From assembly GCA_937969395.1 (NCBI GenBank), contig CALBVI010000020.1, positions 1 through 5,444 on the forward strand: a stretch of 5,444 nucleotides of DNA, written 5' to 3'. This document shows positions 1 through 5,444 of the stretch, in pieces. The notes under the pieces are model-generated. The model worked only from the letters and a program-made list of their open reading frames with translations. It searched no databases and had not been told where the DNA came from. Made by a program: the position numbers and the translations under genes. The first letter of the stretch is position 1; each line of letters begins with the position of its first letter. This DNA comes from an uncultured Spongiibacteraceae bacterium. Its GTDB lineage: Bacteria; Pseudomonadota; Gammaproteobacteria; Pseudomonadales; Dasaniaceae.

Positions 1-150
1 AGGTAGTCAGTCTACGGGCTTATTGATAGAAAATGACTTACAGTCATAACAACTAAAGTCTGATTTTCAAATACTAACCGAAGAAACATTACGAATAGAT
101 TACGGAGAAAGAAACCCCTATTAATTATTATCAATAATCGCTATGACGTC

Positions 151-234
151 GCAACAATTACCTTACAACAATTACCTTACAACAATTACCTTACAACAAA
201 GACCTTACAACAAAGACCTTGCAACCATGACCTT
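151..234. repeat. 14-bp tandem repeat array, six clear units
   Basis: Six head-to-tail 14-bp units are visible. Unit 1 is GCAACAATTACCTT, units 2 and 3 are ACAACAATTACCTT, units 4 and 5 are ACAACAAAGACCTT, and unit 6 is GCAACCATGACCTT. Decayed copies flank them: 137-150 shares the ATGAC.T part of unit 6, while 235-248 and 249-262 keep only the ACAAC start. The array therefore runs to the stop codon of the histidine kinase at 262-264. There are no spacers between units, so it is not a CRISPR. The period of 14 is not a multiple of 3, and minus-strand units carry TAA triplets, so it is unlikely to be coding. Identical neighbours (2=3, 4=5) suggest growth by slippage or unequal exchange. The function is unknown. 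Confidence 0.95.
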
Positions 235-261
235 ACAACAGCAAAGCTACAACGACTTAAT

Positions 262-1686
262 TTAACTCTGGCAGACAATGCTCAGATAATGATCTTCTCT
301 CAATTCCACAGTCAACTCTAACGCCAAACCAACAACCGCTTCGTTGACAATAGCTAAGCCTAGACCAAAGTGATTATTTGATTGGCGGGAGGATTCTTTA
401 CGCCAAAAAGGTTCGACTAAATACTCTAAATCACTTCTCTCTAACGTTGGCGCGAAATTCCCAACACATAAACGAAAAGTCGAACCAATATCTTCAAGCT
501 CAAAAGCTATTTTAGTATTGGCAGGCGCATGTTCTACAGCATTGCTTAATAAATTCGAGAAAATTGCATTGAGCAGCGCGAGATCCGTTTTTACAATAAG
601 TGCTTTAGGTGCTTTTTTAATAATATCAACGCCGCGCTCTAGCGCCCGCGCCTGTACTCGTTGATATTGCTGATCAAACGAAGGCACGATGTCCAGCGGT
701 GTTAATACTAAATCATTACTGTCAGATTGAATGCGGGTTAACAGCAACATTGCATTCACTAAATCGGCAATAGAATGAGAAAGTGTATTCACATGTGTCA
801 CCGCCGTTACTAGCCGCTCTTTGCTATTTGCACGCAACGCAACATCGGTTGCCAGACGAAGCTCAGCGAGTGGCGTTCTCATTTCATGAGCGAGGTCGCC
901 GGTAAACCGGCGTTCACGTTGCATTCCTTTTTCTAATCGACTGAGTAATTTATTAAAATTATTGACTAGCGGGATTACCTCTTCTGGCCAATGAGCCTCC
1001 GTTGCAATCTGTTCATCACTGGATTGAATGCTGGCCATTTTTTTCGCAAGATTTTTTAATGGCGCTATGCCCATGCCGACCACAATATAAACAATCAAAA
1101 AACTAAGCACCGGCACCAGCGCTGCGATAATCAACATCCAGCGAAATAGAATAGCGATAGACTCATCAAGTGATTGGCGTTCACGAGCTACGACAATATC
1201 GATTGGATAATCTTTATCTTGCAGCTCATACGCTCCATCACCTGACGCCAACTGAGCCGCTGCACGCTGAAAAACCGCTCGGGCTGACTGCCCGTCCGGT
1301 AAGATTAAGTTATAAAAAAGTGGCGTGTTTTGAACTATTTCCACCGGACGCGCAAGCGCGGTCTCTAATTCCTCCAGCATAGGAGATCGATCGATAACTT
1401 GTAGAAACTCTCCCAATTCTACCCCGGCATTCCATACCTGAAACACACGCGAGCCGTTGATATTAAATTGAGTAGCAACATCAAAATCGATATCGACATA
1501 AAAGTCTCCATCCGGCCAAACTCTCGCAACACCGCCAATCTGCTGAAATTCCAACATCAAATCCTGATCAAAGTTTTCAACCAAGATTTGTCGTGCCACC
1601 CAATAAGCAGAGCTACAGACAACCACCCCCAACAAACTCACGCCAATAAAAGTAAGCCATGTTGTGGTGTAGCGGATAGATTTCAT
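262..1686 (-). CDS. membrane sensor histidine kinase of a two-component system
   Basis: This 474-residue inner-membrane kinase should autophosphorylate on a histidine and pass the phosphate to the response regulator encoded just upstream. Visible order: TM1 about residues 10-32; a periplasmic sensor region of about 145 residues (33-177) that I do not recognise; TM2 about 178-204; a HAMP-like linker with a conserved Pro-Leu at 209-210; a HisKA dimerisation domain with the H-box FTGDLAHEMRTPL (phospho-His267); and a HATPase_c domain with the N-box SNLLSNAVEHA (377-387), an EPFWR motif (425-429) and the G2 box GLGLA (441-445). The usual DxGxG G1 motif is absent; the same place reads VGNFAP (408-413). 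The ATG at 1684-1686 follows GAGAAG at an 8-nt spacing, overlapping the regulator's TGA, so translation is probably coupled. Architecture is QseC/PmrB-like, but the stimulus is unknown. No clear terminator follows; the tandem repeat begins there instead. Confidence 0.94.
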   Translation of the reverse strand: MKSIRYTTTWLTFIGVSLLGVVVCSSAYWVARQILVENFDQDLMLEFQQIGGVARVWPDGDFYVDIDFDVATQFNINGSRVFQVWNAGVELGEFLQVIDRSPMLEELETALARPVEIVQNTPLFYNLILPDGQSARAVFQRAAAQLASGDGAYELQDKDYPIDIVVARERQSLDESIAILFRWMLIIAALVPVLSFLIVYIVVGMGIAPLKNLAKKMASIQSSDEQIATEAHWPEEVIPLVNNFNKLLSRLEKGMQRERRFTGDLAHEMRTPLAELRLATDVALRANSKERLVTAVTHVNTLSHSIADLVNAMLLLTRIQSDSNDLVLTPLDIVPSFDQQYQRVQARALERGVDIIKKAPKALIVKTDLALLNAIFSNLLSNAVEHAPANTKIAFELEDIGSTFRLCVGNFAPTLERSDLEYLVEPFWRKESSRQSNNHFGLGLAIVNEAVVGLALELTVELREDHYLSIVCQS

Positions 1687-1698
1687 TTAAAGAACTTC

Positions 1699-2382
1699 TC
1701 AGGCTTCACGGAGTTGATAGCCGTAACCACGACGGGTAATAATAAAAGAGGGGGACCCAGGCTGATCAATATTCTTACGTAGATTAGAAATCGCTGAATC
1801 AACGACATTGCTCATTGGCTCGATCAAATCATCATAAATGATCTTTTCTATTTCAGCACGAGACACAACTTGAGCACGATTTAATGCAAGGCACTCCAGT
1901 AATGCATATTCCCGAGGCGGTAAATCAATTAACTGCTCAGCAACGCTTACCTGCTTGCTCTGAAAATTGATCATCAAATCACCGACCTGTAACTGTTTTT
2001 TCTCGGATCCTATCTGCGCACCCATACGGCGCCGTAACAATGCCTCAATACGGGCCAACAACTCATCAAAATCAAAGGGTTTAACCAAGTAATCATCTGC
2101 CCCCTGACGCAGGCCTTTAACCCGATCTGAAACATCATCACGCGCCGTTAATAAAAGTACCAACTCCATATGCCCAGCGTCTCTAAGCCGTGCCAGCAAC
2201 TCAAAGCCATTGAGCTTTGGCAGCATAATATCAAGCACTATTAGATCGTAATCTTGCTCCGAGACATACCAAAGCCCCTCTTCGCCATCAGCCGCAGAGT
2301 CAACAATATAACCTGCATCTTGCAGCCCCGTGACAAGGCTTTGGCGCATAATCTCGGAGTCCTCGACAACAAGTAGCCTCAT
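1699..2382 (-). CDS. OmpR/PhoB-family response regulator
   Basis: This 227-residue cytoplasmic transcription factor is the likely partner of the downstream kinase. The receiver domain (about 1-118) has every expected residue: acidic Glu7/Asp8, phosphoacceptor Asp51 in VLDIMLP, Thr79 in LLLTA, and Lys101 in LVKPF. A short linker leads to a winged-helix DNA-binding domain (about 128-225) with LPPREYALLECL, the VVDSAISNLRKNI recognition-helix region and the closing TRRGYGYQL hairpin. Length is normal for the family. An in-frame TTG at 2383-2385 directly precedes the ATG at 2380-2382. I chose ATG because the AAGAGG ribosome site (2391-2396 on this strand) then sits 8 nt away, a better distance than the 5 nt to TTG. 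It resembles the QseB/PmrA/CopR group more than PhoB, but target genes cannot be named. It is the first gene of a two-gene operon, with 12 nt between it and the kinase. Confidence 0.95.
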   Translation of the reverse strand: MRLLVVEDSEIMRQSLVTGLQDAGYIVDSAADGEEGLWYVSEQDYDLIVLDIMLPKLNGFELLARLRDAGHMELVLLLTARDDVSDRVKGLRQGADDYLVKPFDFDELLARIEALLRRRMGAQIGSEKKQLQVGDLMINFQSKQVSVAEQLIDLPPREYALLECLALNRAQVVSRAEIEKIIYDDLIEPMSNVVDSAISNLRKNIDQPGSPSFIITRRGYGYQLREA

Positions 2383-2390
2383 CAAGCCAA

Positions 2391-2396
2391 CCTCTT
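2391..2396 (-). promoter_or_regulatory. ribosome binding site that decides the regulator start
   Basis: On the minus strand AAGAGG lies 8 nt before the ATG at 2380-2382 and 5 nt before the overlapping in-frame TTG at 2383-2385. The spacing favours ATG, giving a protein beginning MRLLVVED, the usual start for this family. Confidence 0.7.
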
Positions 2397-2467
2397 ATAA
2401 AACATATCATTCTGACCGTGAAATAAGGATTATGACAGTGGAGCTTTTATCTTAATAGACATACATC

Positions 2468-2497
2468 TTTATAGAAATGCACTGTATTGCTATTCAA
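2468..2497 (-). promoter_or_regulatory. candidate sigma-70 promoter of the two-component operon
   Basis: Read on the minus strand, TTGAAT (2492-2497) is followed after 18 nt by TATAAA (2468-2473). That is four of six and five of six matches to the -35 and -10 consensus. Transcription would start near 2461 and leave a leader of roughly 80 nt before the regulator ATG. The match is by eye and the region is AT-rich, so this is a candidate only. Confidence 0.45.
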
Positions 2498-2604
2498 CTA
2501 AAGATTATTACAAAGATTGTGTCGCGGCTTAGCCACCAGCCTCAGGTTAAATTTTGGCCAAGCCCTACTTACTTAAATTTTGCATTTACCACTTGCCATT
2601 GATC

Positions 2605-2616
2605 ATTAGGCCTAAT
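2605..2616. repeat. perfect 12-bp palindrome ATTAGGCCTAAT
   Basis: The sequence equals its own reverse complement over 12 bp, with no extension on either side. It lies mid-way in the divergent spacer, about 65 nt upstream of the Pho-box-like repeats. It could be an operator for a dimeric regulator or chance; no known consensus is matched. Confidence 0.5.
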
Positions 2617-2670
2617 ATTTAACCAACCAACTAAGCCTGCAGATTCTGACTCAAGCAACAACTTTCCACA

Positions 2671-2703
2671 CTGAAATAAAAATGTAACAATTGTGTAATA
2701 TAT
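2671..2703 (+). promoter_or_regulatory. candidate PhoB box: three 11-bp direct repeats
   Basis: Three 7-mers occur at exact 11-bp steps, each followed by four A/T bases: CTGAAAT AAAA (2671-2681), ATGTAAC AATT (2682-2692), GTGTAAT ATAT (2693-2703). The known PhoB site is two CTGTCAT heptamers separated by four A/T bases. The three units match CTGTCAT at 5, 4 and 5 of 7 positions, with TGT and the later A best kept. The last base of the second heptamer lies exactly 10 nt before a good -10 (2699-2704), the layout of known PhoB-activated promoters such as pstS, in which the box replaces the -35. The assignment is inferred from spacing and partial identity; AT-rich sequence raises the chance level. 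Confidence 0.45.
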
Positions 2704-2704
2704 T
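2699..2704 (+). promoter_or_regulatory. candidate -10 element of the phosphate operon
   Basis: TATATT matches the -10 consensus at five of six bases. No good sigma-70 -35 sits 16-18 nt upstream; the Pho-box-like repeats occupy that position. Transcription would start near 2711, leaving a leader of about 100 nt. It also lies inside the 12-bp palindrome GTAATATATTAC (2695-2706), which could instead be an operator covering the promoter. Confidence 0.45.
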
Positions 2705-2808
2705 ACTCGCAGCCTGTTAGGATCAGTTCAAACAACTGCCACTAACATGCTACTGATAGCAAAAACTGTAAGCATAACTAATAGCAATAACATTCTCAGG
2801 AGTCAGCA

Positions 2809-3486
2809 ATGGCCAGTAATCCCTTTAGCAATTTATTTGGGCAGTCACCTATTCGCCCTATCCAAGAGCATATGGCTAAGGCACATAGCTGTGCAGAGCA
2901 ATTACCTCTTTATATTGCAGCTGTACTTGATAATGACTGGGATAAAGCAAAAACCATTCAAAAACAGATTTCTAAGCTTGAATCTGATGCTGACAAACTC
3001 AAACGCGGAGTACGGTTAAACCTGCCTAAAAGCTTGTTTTTACCGGTGCCACGTACTGATTTACTCGATCTTGTCACCATGCAGGACAAAATTGCCAACG
3101 GCACCAAAGACATTGCCGGCATTATGCTGGGCCGCAAAATGAGTATCCCTGAGAAAATAGCGCCTTTAATGATTGAGTACGTTGAGGTTTCTGTTGCCAC
3201 TTCCGCTCAGGCGCTAAAAGCTATTCAAGAAATGGACGAGTTATTAGCAACAGGCTTCCGCGGTAAGGAAGTGACTGTTGTAGAAGATTTAATCAAAGAA
3301 CTGGATCGATTAGAAAGCAGCAACGATAAGCTACAAGTTAAAGTGCGTTCGCAGTTATTTAAACTGGAAAAGGATCTCCCACCTATAGACGTTATGTTCC
3401 TCTATAAAATTATCGACTGGATTGGCGAGTTAGCAGATCGCGCCCAAAAAGTCGGTTCACGCTTGCAGCGTTTGCTTGCCAGCTAA
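2809..3486 (+). CDS. DUF47/TIGR00153 PhoU-like phosphate transport accessory protein
   Basis: This 225-residue soluble protein has no signal peptide or membrane segment and is predicted almost entirely helical, as expected for the TIGR00153/DUF47 family (PF01865), distant relatives of PhoU. Family features visible are the N-terminal stretch beginning NPFSNLFGQSP, the acidic ESDAD (58-62), RTDLLDLVTMQDKIAN (82-97), and the C-terminal DWIGELADRAQ (203-213). PhoU-like proteins bind metal through E/DxxxD motifs, and the acidic positions 58-62 and 203-210 are candidates. Family members are usually encoded next to Pit-type transporters, as here: the permease starts 48 nt downstream. The likely role is to modulate or assist that permease, but the biochemical activity is not established. 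The ATG at 2809 is supported by AGGAG (2798-2802) at 6-nt spacing. Length is typical and there is no sign of damage. Confidence 0.93.
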   Translation: MASNPFSNLFGQSPIRPIQEHMAKAHSCAEQLPLYIAAVLDNDWDKAKTIQKQISKLESDADKLKRGVRLNLPKSLFLPVPRTDLLDLVTMQDKIANGTKDIAGIMLGRKMSIPEKIAPLMIEYVEVSVATSAQALKAIQEMDELLATGFRGKEVTVVEDLIKELDRLESSNDKLQVKVRSQLFKLEKDLPPIDVMFLYKIIDWIGELADRAQKVGSRLQRLLAS

Positions 3487-3534
3487 CTTCATCCTTTTTA
3501 ACCACTTTACAAATAAAAATATTAGGTAAGAACT

Positions 3535-4818
3535 ATGTCGATTATTGCTGAACACGGCAACACACTGCTGATTATGGCCTGCATCTTTGGCTTCTTTATG
3601 GCCTGGGGTGTTGGCGCTAATGATGTTGCCAATGCGATGGGAACATCTGTTGGCTCGAAAGCACTAACAGTAAAACAAGCCATTATTATTGCGATGATTT
3701 TTGAATTTGCCGGTGCTTACTTAGCTGGCGGCGAAGTTACTTCAACTATCCGCAAAGGTATTCTTGACCCCGCACTGATTACAAATAGCCCCGAACTGCT
3801 GGTATTTGGCATGATGGCCTCGTTACTGGCCGCGGGCACATGGTTGCTGGTTGCCAGCATGAAGGGCTGGCCAGTATCGACTACTCACTCTATTGTCGGT
3901 GCGCTAGTCGGTTTTGCGGCTGTCGGCATTGGCGTTAATTCGGTTAACTGGGGGCAGGTCGGCACTATCGTTGCCAGCTGGGTAGTCTCTCCTGTATTGG
4001 CGGGAACCATTGCTTACGGCTTATTTATGAGTGTACAAAAGCTCATTCTCAATACCGATCAACCTTTTCAAAACGCAAAGAAATACATCCCAATGTATAT
4101 GTTCTTCGTCGGCTTTATGATTTCCATGGTAACGCTAGTCAAAGGCCTGAAACACATAGGTATCGAAGTTGATTTTAACTTAGGCTCTCAATTTGCCAAC
4201 GCATTACCCGTCGCTGCAGTCGCCGGCATTATCGTTGCGTCTATCGGTAAGCTACTTCTTAGCCGCATTCACGAAGATCCAATTCCTAGAAGCGGTAACC
4301 GCTTTGCCAATGTCGAAAGAGTTTTTGCTATTTTGATGATTTTCACCGCCTGTGCCATGGCTTTCGCCCACGGTTCTAACGATGTTGCCAACGCTGTCGG
4401 CCCATTAGCAGCGATTGCCAGCGTGATTGGTAGTGGTGGCGAGATTGCATCCAAGTCGGCGCTACCAGGTTGGATTTTATTACTCGGCGGCGGTGGTATT
4501 GTTATCGGTCTAGTCACTTACGGTTTTAAAGTTATGGCGACTATCGGCAAGAAAATCACTGAATTAACTCCAAGCCGCGGTTTTGCCGCTGAGCTAGCTG
4601 CCGCCACTACCGTGGTATTCGCATCGGCGACTGGTCTGCCGGTTTCAACGACTCACACATTGGTTGGTGCAGTACTAGGCGTGGGCTTAGCCCGCGGTAT
4701 CGGCGCGTTAAACCTGCGCGTTATCAGCACTATCTTTATGTCTTGGGTCATTACACTGCCAGCCGGTGCTGCCTTATCTATTCTGTTCTTCTTCCTGTTT
4801 AAAGGCATCTTTGCTTAA
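3535..4818 (+). CDS. pit: PiT-family inorganic phosphate transporter
   Basis: This 427-residue inner-membrane permease imports inorganic phosphate by cation symport. The internal duplication typical of the family (PF01384) is plain: GANDVANA (27-34) is repeated as GSNDVANA (280-287), and PVSTTHS (113-119) as PVSTTHT (369-375). About ten to twelve hydrophobic segments surround these motifs, with a short charged central loop near 241-262 that includes HEDPIPRSGNR. The N-terminal half, with GTSVGSKALT (36-45) and TIRKGILDP (71-79), resembles the eukaryotic PiT1/PiT2 and Thermotoga type rather than E. coli PitA, so sodium coupling is possible; this is inferred, not shown. ATG follows AGGT (3524-3527) by 7 nt. 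With only 48 nt and no terminator after the DUF47 gene, the two are probably co-transcribed. The ND and STTH residues, expected to bind phosphate and cation, are all intact. Confidence 0.96.
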   Translation: MSIIAEHGNTLLIMACIFGFFMAWGVGANDVANAMGTSVGSKALTVKQAIIIAMIFEFAGAYLAGGEVTSTIRKGILDPALITNSPELLVFGMMASLLAAGTWLLVASMKGWPVSTTHSIVGALVGFAAVGIGVNSVNWGQVGTIVASWVVSPVLAGTIAYGLFMSVQKLILNTDQPFQNAKKYIPMYMFFVGFMISMVTLVKGLKHIGIEVDFNLGSQFANALPVAAVAGIIVASIGKLLLSRIHEDPIPRSGNRFANVERVFAILMIFTACAMAFAHGSNDVANAVGPLAAIASVIGSGGEIASKSALPGWILLLGGGGIVIGLVTYGFKVMATIGKKITELTPSRGFAAELAAATTVVFASATGLPVSTTHTLVGAVLGVGLARGIGALNLRVISTIFMSWVITLPAGAALSILFFFLFKGIFA

Positions 4819-4832
4819 CGGTTTATATCTTC

Positions 4833-4865
4833 AACCTTGGTGTAATTCATGATTGCACCAAGGTT
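4833..4865 (+). terminator. strong stem-loop after pit, probable transcription end
   Basis: AACCTTGGTG (4833-4842) pairs perfectly with CACCAAGGTT (4856-4865). Pairing continues inward through a T-G wobble and A-T, A-T and T-A pairs, giving about 14 bp closed by a 5-nt loop. It starts 14 nt after the pit stop codon. The following bases (ATTGCTAACA) lack the T-run of a classical intrinsic terminator, so it may act as a weak terminator, a 3'-end-protecting hairpin or a Rho-assisted end. Confidence 0.6.
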
Positions 4866-4946
4866 ATTGCTAACACCTTAATTCAATACCTTTCGCCTAA
4901 GTCGTCTTCTTAAGCTCTGCCCACCTCAATTACTCTTTTTCAATCT

Positions 4947-4975
4947 TTCCCACCCTTCTTGATCGCCGATATAAC
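4947..4975 (+). promoter_or_regulatory. candidate sigma-70 promoter of argE
   Basis: TTCCCA (4947-4952), 17 nt, then TATAAC (4970-4975) match the -35 and -10 consensus at four and five of six bases. Transcription would start near 4982, about 74 nt before the argE ATG. It lies beyond the stem-loop after pit, consistent with argE having its own promoter. The assignment is by eye. Confidence 0.35.
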
Positions 4976-5055
4976 GCTTCATACAGGTTCCATCCAGTAG
5001 CTTTTTAGATTAGTGTTAAACGCTTCTTTTAAAACACACTAAGGCACGCTGTTTC

Positions 5056-5444
5056 ATGTCAACTCAAGTCCCTTCCCTACTCACCATGATGCACGAGCTG
5101 GTCAGCGAAATTTCCGTCAGCGCGACATCCCCCGAGTGGGATACCGGCAATCTACAGGTCATCAATAAACTGGCGGAATGGCTTACCACCTTGGGGTTTC
5201 AGTGCCAAATTCTGCCGCTGCCTAACAAGCCCAACAAAGCCAACCTCATTGCCACACTGGGCAGCGGCCCAGGCGGCTTAGTTTTATCCGGTCACACAGA
5301 CACCGTCCCTTTTAATGAGGAGCGCTGGTCAGTAAACCCGTTAGCACTTACAGAGCAAGACAATAAATTATTTGGCCTAGGCTCCACGGATATGAAAGGC
5401 TTCTTCCCAATTGCGATTGAAGCCGCTAAAGCGTTTCTTGATCA
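5056..5444 (+). CDS. argE: acetylornithine deacetylase, N-terminal part, cut by window end
   Basis: The reading frame from ATG 5056 stays open for 129 codons to the window edge, roughly a third of the usual length of about 380. ArgE hydrolyses N-acetylornithine to ornithine and acetate in cytoplasmic arginine synthesis; it is a dinuclear zinc enzyme of the M20 metallopeptidase family. Visible family marks are SGHTDTVPF (78-86), with zinc ligand His80 and the adjacent catalytic Asp82, and GLGSTDMKGFF (107-117), with bridging metal ligand Asp112; E. coli ArgE has the same pattern at about the same numbers. This close match separates it from DapE, which differs around these motifs. The start is supported by AAGG (5041-5044) 11 nt upstream; the internal ATG-ATG at 5086-5091 would remove conserved N-terminal residues. 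It is probably a separate unit from pit, since a strong hairpin and 237 nt lie between them. Confidence 0.93.
   Translation, partial: MSTQVPSLLTMMHELVSEISVSATSPEWDTGNLQVINKLAEWLTTLGFQCQILPLPNKPNKANLIATLGSGPGGLVLSGHTDTVPFNEERWSVNPLALTEQDNKLFGLGSTDMKGFFPIAIEAAKAFLD

Larger units (their letters stand above)
2383..2808. other. divergent intergenic region with regulatory motifs, no gene
   Basis: These 426 nt separate the minus-strand two-component operon from the plus-strand phosphate operon. I see no convincing coding frame, tRNA or classical small-RNA hairpin. It contains a candidate promoter toward each side, an imperfect 11-bp direct repeat with 20-bp period (2410-2420 and 2430-2440), an exact 10-bp direct repeat TTAAATTTTG (2547-2556 and 2573-2582), two perfect 12-bp palindromes (2605-2616 and 2695-2706), and three 11-bp Pho-box-like units (2671-2703). 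The central part, about 2500-2660, has no other assignable element. Confidence 0.7.

Noticed and set aside
2..49. Possible C-terminal tail of a plus-strand gene entering from the left edge, ending at TAA 47-49
   Set aside because: Only 15 codons are visible and they match no family I recognise; an open stretch of this length is common by chance. ATGACT-TAC-AGTCAT (33-47) is a short dyad overlapping the stop, with no T-run to make it a terminator.
151..234. Short repeats as a possible CRISPR array
   Set aside because: Units are 14 bp and directly adjacent, with no unique spacers and no cas genes nearby.
1170..1782. Plus-strand open frames opposite the kinase and regulator genes (1170-1382, 1468-1782)
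   Set aside because: They lie antisense to strongly supported domains, have no recognisable protein features and look like shadows of the real genes.
262..2382. Two-component system as PhoR-PhoB
   Set aside because: The kinase has two membrane segments around a periplasmic domain of about 145 residues and no visible PAS region, unlike PhoR; adjacency to phosphate genes alone is not enough.
2747..3019. Plus-strand frame with ATG at 2747 overlapping the DUF47 gene
   Set aside because: It has no ribosome site, overlaps the well-supported gene in another frame and resembles no known protein.
2958..3200. Minus-strand frame inside the DUF47 gene
   Set aside because: It is fully contained in a conserved gene and has no independent support.
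4269..4517. Minus-strand frame inside pit
   Set aside because: It is antisense to conserved transporter motifs and its composition is the mirror of the hydrophobic coding strand.
4843..4890. ATTCA-containing stretches as ArgR (ARG box) sites upstream of argE
   Set aside because: Only single half-sites are present, one of them inside the post-pit hairpin; no paired TGAAT...ATTCA arrangement is seen.

Overview
The window looks like a chromosomal segment of a gammaproteobacterium with moderate G+C. The phosphate transporter, its DUF47 partner and ArgE are all close to the gammaproteobacterial type. From memory, Pseudomonas aeruginosa has the same neighbours side by side (argE, a Pit-family transporter and a DUF47 gene around PA5206-PA5208). 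A marine relative of the Pseudomonadales/Cellvibrionales is a reasonable guess, but the sequence alone does not fix the genus.

Layout. Positions 1-261 contain no convincing gene; they hold a 14-bp tandem repeat array whose degenerate end touches the stop codon of the next gene. Positions 262-2382 are a minus-strand two-component operon: an OmpR/PhoB-type response regulator (1699-2382) followed 12 nt later by a membrane sensor histidine kinase (262-1686). Positions 2383-2808 are a 426-nt divergent intergenic region with a candidate promoter for each side. The plus-strand side carries a run of 11-bp direct repeats that resembles a PhoB box. Positions 2809-4818 are a plus-strand phosphate operon: a DUF47/PhoU-like protein, then a PiT-family inorganic phosphate permease. 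A strong stem-loop follows the permease. Positions 5056-5444 are the N-terminal 129 codons of acetylornithine deacetylase (argE), cut by the window edge.

How the parts work together. The DUF47 protein and the permease form a standard phosphate-uptake pair, with the small soluble protein probably modulating or accompanying the transporter. ArgE belongs to arginine biosynthesis and is probably transcribed separately. The two-component system is complete, but its stimulus and targets cannot be read from the sequence. It is not an obvious PhoBR, because the kinase has a large periplasmic domain and no visible PAS region.

No clearly new biological system was found. The points most worth checking are the Pho-box-like promoter of the phosphate operon, the unusual ATP-binding (G1) region of the kinase, and the 14-bp tandem array behind the kinase gene.
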